From Ardenticatenales bacterium (GTDB lineage: Bacteria > Chloroflexota > Anaerolineae > Ardenticatenales > Ardenticatenaceae), in contig JACCSL010000007.1 of the NCBI GenBank assembly GCA_013812995.1, forward strand, positions 1-7,493: a DNA stretch of 7,493 bases. The letters are read 5' to 3'. Below the pieces are notes generated by a model. That model was given only the letters and a program-made list of their open reading frames with translations, did not search any database and was not told the DNA's origin. The position numbers and the translations under genes are program-made. Below, piece after piece: positions 4,963-7,493 of the stretch; the first letter of the stretch is position 1, and every line of letters begins with the position of its first letter.

Positions 4963-7026
4963 ATGGGCGGATCGGAATTTGGCATGGTAGTGCTGGACCC
5001 GTTCGTGGGAACGGGGAATTTTCTGCTGCGGGTGATGCAGGAGATTCCGCGCTCGCGGCTGGCGCAGAAATATGGCGGCGAGTTGCACTGCAACGAGGTG
5101 ATGCTGCTGCCATATTACATTGCGTCGATGAACATCGAGCACCTCTTTTACGAGTTGACCGGGGAGTACAAGCCTTTCGAGGGCATCTGTCTGGTGGATA
5201 CGTTCGAGCTGGCGAAGGGGCGGCAGATGCGGCTCCTCGTGGCGGAGAACACGGAGCGCGTGCTGAGGCAGCAGGCGCAGGACATCTTCATTATCATCGG
5301 CAATCCCCCGTACAACGTTGGGCAGGTCAACGAGAATGACAACAACAAGAATCGCCGCTACGAGGTGGTAGACAAGCGCGTAGCGGAGAGCTACGCCAAA
5401 GGCTCAGCGGCCACGAACAAAAATGCGCTCTCCGATGCTTATGTAAAGGCGTTCCGCTGGGCCTCAGATCGCATTGGCGAGGAGGGTGTCGTCGCCTTTG
5501 TAACAAATAATGGCTTCGTGGATGGATTGGCTTTTGATGGGATGAGGAAGCACTTGGCGCAGGACTTCGACGCCATTTATATCCTTGACTTGGGCGGGAA
5601 CGTACGAAAGAACCCCAGACTCTCAGGGACAACGCACAACGTGTTCGGAATTCAGGTTGGCGTGAGCATTGCCTTTCTGGTGCGGCGAAAAGGGGAGGCA
5701 GGAAAGCGTAACGCCGAAATTTTCTATTCCACTGTCGGCGAAGAGTGGCGCAAAGAAGAAAAATATAGCTTTTTAGAGCGCGCTCAAGACATCCTACAGA
5801 CAATAGAGGAGCGGCACCGTATTGAGCCAAATCCCAAGCACACCTGGCTAATGGAGGGCTTACAAAGTAATTTCGATGAATTTCTGCCGATGGGCAGCAA
5901 GGACGCCAAGGCTGGAAGAGGAGACGAGGCGATTTTCGCCAACTATAGCCCTGGACTTCAGGCAAATCGGGATGTGTGGGTCTATAACTTCAGTGCGAAC
6001 ATGCTTAGAGAGAATGTCCAACTCTTTATTGAAAGTTATAACGGTGAAGTAAATCGCTGGCACACCCGCAGCGACCGCCAGGCCGACCTGGATTCGTTCG
6101 TGCTCGCTGATGCCAACAAGATCAAGTGGAGCAGCAATCTAAAGGGGTATCTGCGGCAACATCGCTTTGCAACTTTCGCAGAGGATAAGATACGCACTTC
6201 TCTCTACCGCCCCTTTACCCGGCAACATCTTTTCTTCGACGAAATTCTGAACCATCGCCAGGGTCAATGGCCCTCCTTCTTTCCCACCCCTGAAACCGAG
6301 CAATCAAACCGAGTTATCTGGCTAAAAGTTGGAGCGGCCTGGCCCATGTTCGCTCTCATGGTTGACCGTATCGCTGACTTGTTGCCTGAAAGTGGTTCCC
6401 AATGCTTTCCCCTGTACACCTATGACGAGGACGGGGGGAATCGCCGGGATAACATCACCGATTGGGCGCTGCAAGGGTTCCGCGCACACTACAGCGACGA
6501 GCGCATCGGTAAACTCGACATCTTCCACTATGTCTATGCCCTGCTTCACCACCCGGCGTACCGCGAGCGCTACGCCGCCAACCTGCGCCGCGACCTGCCC
6601 CGCCTCCCCTTCGCCCCCGAGTTCTGGCCCTTCGCCCGCGCGGGCGAGCGGCTAGCGCATCTCCACGTCCACTACGAGGCGCAGCCGGAGTATCCGCTCC
6701 AGTGGATCGAGAGCCCCAACGCCCCCCTCGACTGGCGCGCGGAAAAGCTGCGCCTCTCCAAAGACAAAACACAGCTTCGCTACAATGACTTTCTCACGCT
6801 CTCCGGCATCCCCGAAACAGCCTATGCCTACCGCCTGGGCAATCGCTCGGCGCTGGAGTGGGTCATCGACCAGTACCAGGTCAGCACCGACAAGCGCAGC
6901 GGCATCACCAATGACCCCAACCGCGCCGACGACCCGCAGTACATCGTCCGCCTCATCGGCCAGGTCATCACGGTGAGCATGGAAACGGTGGAGATTGTGC
7001 AAGGGTTAGGGCCGTTAGAGGGGTAG
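4963..7026 (+). CDS. Type ISP restriction-modification enzyme, 5'-truncated (methyltransferase and specificity part)
   Basis: 687 residues that match, from memory, the C-terminal part of single-chain type ISP enzymes (LlaBIII class). Motif I is VLDPFVGTGNF (10-20), motif IV is GNPPYN (113-118), and FVTNNGFVDGLAFDGMRKHL resembles the conserved post-NPPY region of N6-adenine methyltransferases. The rest is the target-recognition part, ending in the family's usual C-terminus (ALEWVIDQYQVSTDKRSGI, then QYIVRLIGQVITVS). Full-length relatives, about 1500 or more residues, also carry an N-terminal nuclease and a helicase-like translocase; both are absent, as is the helical region before motif I. An in-frame TAA sits seven codons upstream of the ATG and no good Shine-Dalgarno is seen. 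The body of the frame is intact over 2 kb, so truncation is recent or the piece is still made. Restriction should be lost; solo methylation is uncertain. Confidence 0.85.
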   Translation: MGGSEFGMVVLDPFVGTGNFLLRVMQEIPRSRLAQKYGGELHCNEVMLLPYYIASMNIEHLFYELTGEYKPFEGICLVDTFELAKGRQMRLLVAENTERVLRQQAQDIFIIIGNPPYNVGQVNENDNNKNRRYEVVDKRVAESYAKGSAATNKNALSDAYVKAFRWASDRIGEEGVVAFVTNNGFVDGLAFDGMRKHLAQDFDAIYILDLGGNVRKNPRLSGTTHNVFGIQVGVSIAFLVRRKGEAGKRNAEIFYSTVGEEWRKEEKYSFLERAQDILQTIEERHRIEPNPKHTWLMEGLQSNFDEFLPMGSKDAKAGRGDEAIFANYSPGLQANRDVWVYNFSANMLRENVQLFIESYNGEVNRWHTRSDRQADLDSFVLADANKIKWSSNLKGYLRQHRFATFAEDKIRTSLYRPFTRQHLFFDEILNHRQGQWPSFFPTPETEQSNRVIWLKVGAAWPMFALMVDRIADLLPESGSQCFPLYTYDEDGGNRRDNITDWALQGFRAHYSDERIGKLDIFHYVYALLHHPAYRERYAANLRRDLPRLPFAPEFWPFARAGERLAHLHVHYEAQPEYPLQWIESPNAPLDWRAEKLRLSKDKTQLRYNDFLTLSGIPETAYAYRLGNRSALEWVIDQYQVSTDKRSGITNDPNRADDPQYIVRLIGQVITVSMETVEIVQGLGPLEG

Positions 7027-7217
7027 CACCATCGCGGCGAATTCTTCGCCCTGGCCCTGGCAATGGGCAACCATGTCTGGCTGGAGCTTTGATAGCCGAG
7101 GGGTTATCTACCAGACTCATCGCAGCCCCATTGATTTTAGCCTTGAGCCTCATCCGCTCTACATCCTCACGGTGGCAAAGGAGTAAAGAAGAACACCCCT
7201 ATCGGTCTCCAAGAAAA
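7027..7217. other. Non-coding region after the type ISP gene
   Basis: No clear gene or terminator. A plus-strand frame starting at ATG 7073 and ending TAA 7184-7186 encodes 37 residues (including IYQTHRSPIDFSLEPHPLY) that read like ordinary protein. It has no ribosome binding site and no recognised family; it may be the tail of a lost gene. Confidence 0.3.
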
Positions 7218-7226
7218 GCACATCCC

Positions 7227-7440
7227 CAGGGCTTCTCAAAAGTCACGGTTCCGCGAGCATGGCCCTCTCCCCCACGTCGCTTCGCTCAGTGTCCCCTCTC
7301 CCGAAATCGGGAGAGGGGCGGCTGAAAGCCGGGGAGAGGGCCTCCCTCCACAGGTCGGGTCCGACTCCTAAGAAACCTCAGCGTTTCTTCTCCCGTGAAG
7401 GAGGCGCTTCGCCTTCTGGCGGTGCTTTTGAGAAGCCCTG
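7227..7440. mobile_element. MITE-like non-autonomous element with 9-bp target duplication
   Basis: The 214-bp element starts CAGGGCTTCTCAAAAG (7227-7242) and ends with its exact inverse, CTTTTGAGAAGCCCTG (7425-7440), 16 bp perfect. GCACATCCC occurs directly outside both ends (7218-7226 and 7441-7449), a 9-bp target-site duplication. There is no transposase frame inside, so it must be moved in trans. Ends beginning CAGGGC with 8-10 bp duplications are what I recall for the ISAs1 family, but this assignment is inference. Confidence 0.82.
7261..7342. repeat. Nested hairpins inside the MITE
   Basis: An outer 12-bp stem (GGCCCTCTCCCC at 7261-7272 with GGGGAGAGGGCC at 7331-7342) encloses a second 12-bp stem (CCCCTCTCCCGA at 7293-7304 with TCGGGAGAGGGG at 7307-7318) with a loop of only AA. 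The two stems share the CCTCTCCC core, so they can also pair across each other. This looks like a REP-type dispersed hairpin captured in the element. No U tract follows, so it is not a classical terminator. Confidence 0.75.
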
Positions 7441-7493
7441 GCACATCCCTGACGCCGCCGAGGGTTGCGCCCCGCTCCACCCTATTCCTAAAC

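Noticed and set aside
6322..7002. Minus-strand frames of 76-116 codons opposite the type ISP gene
   Set aside because: They are antisense shadows in G+C-rich DNA; the plus strand carries the conserved C-terminus of the type ISP family.
7073..7186. 37-residue plus-strand frame as a gene
   Set aside because: The peptide looks protein-like, but there is no ribosome binding site, promoter or recognised family; it is kept only as a note in the non-coding region.

Overview
The window looks like the backbone of a bacterial plasmid or integrative element, followed by a region of decayed accessory DNA. By eye the sequence is moderately G+C-rich, with sigma70-like promoters. From memory, the combination of an archaeo-eukaryotic-type primase (TOTE-like), a soluble HerA/TraD-type ATPase and a small MerR-like helix-turn-helix protein next to ParA recalls elements of Chloroflexota, especially Ktedonobacteria. 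That host guess is weak because no search could be run.

Bases 1-4255 hold the element backbone, all on the minus strand. In transcription order from the right these are a 71-aa MerR/excisionase-like helix-turn-helix protein, a ParA ATPase, a ribbon-helix-helix (RHH) protein overlapping the end of parA, a 518-bp non-coding control region (2308-2825), a HerA/TraD-like pumping ATPase, and the N-terminal 195 residues of a primase that runs off the left edge. The first three genes look like a partition operon. A 13-bp repeat lattice, the probable centromere, lies inside the RHH gene (3035-3151), and a second array lies just downstream of that gene (2701-2776). The control region also carries a strong plus-strand promoter, an operator-like inverted repeat and an intrinsic terminator. 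Together these define a small RNA of about 114 nt transcribed against the direction of the flanking genes, a layout typical of counter-transcribed control RNAs.

Bases 4256-7493 look like accessory DNA in decay. A VapC-like PIN toxin gene (minus) is broken by a one-base frameshift near its start and has no visible antitoxin. Head-to-head with it is a plus-strand gene for the C-terminal 687 residues of a type ISP restriction-modification enzyme. Its nuclease and helicase are gone and the frame begins only a few residues before methyltransferase motif I. The space between them (about 4863-4962) is probably a recombination junction. The right end (7227-7440) is a 214-bp non-autonomous transposable element (MITE) with 16-bp perfect terminal inverted repeats, a 9-bp target duplication and strong internal hairpins.

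Together the backbone genes suggest replication priming (primase), DNA transfer or pumping (HerA/TraD), and stable inheritance (HTH-ParA-RHH plus the 13-bp repeats). No relaxase, integrase, transposase, rRNA or tRNA is visible in the window.
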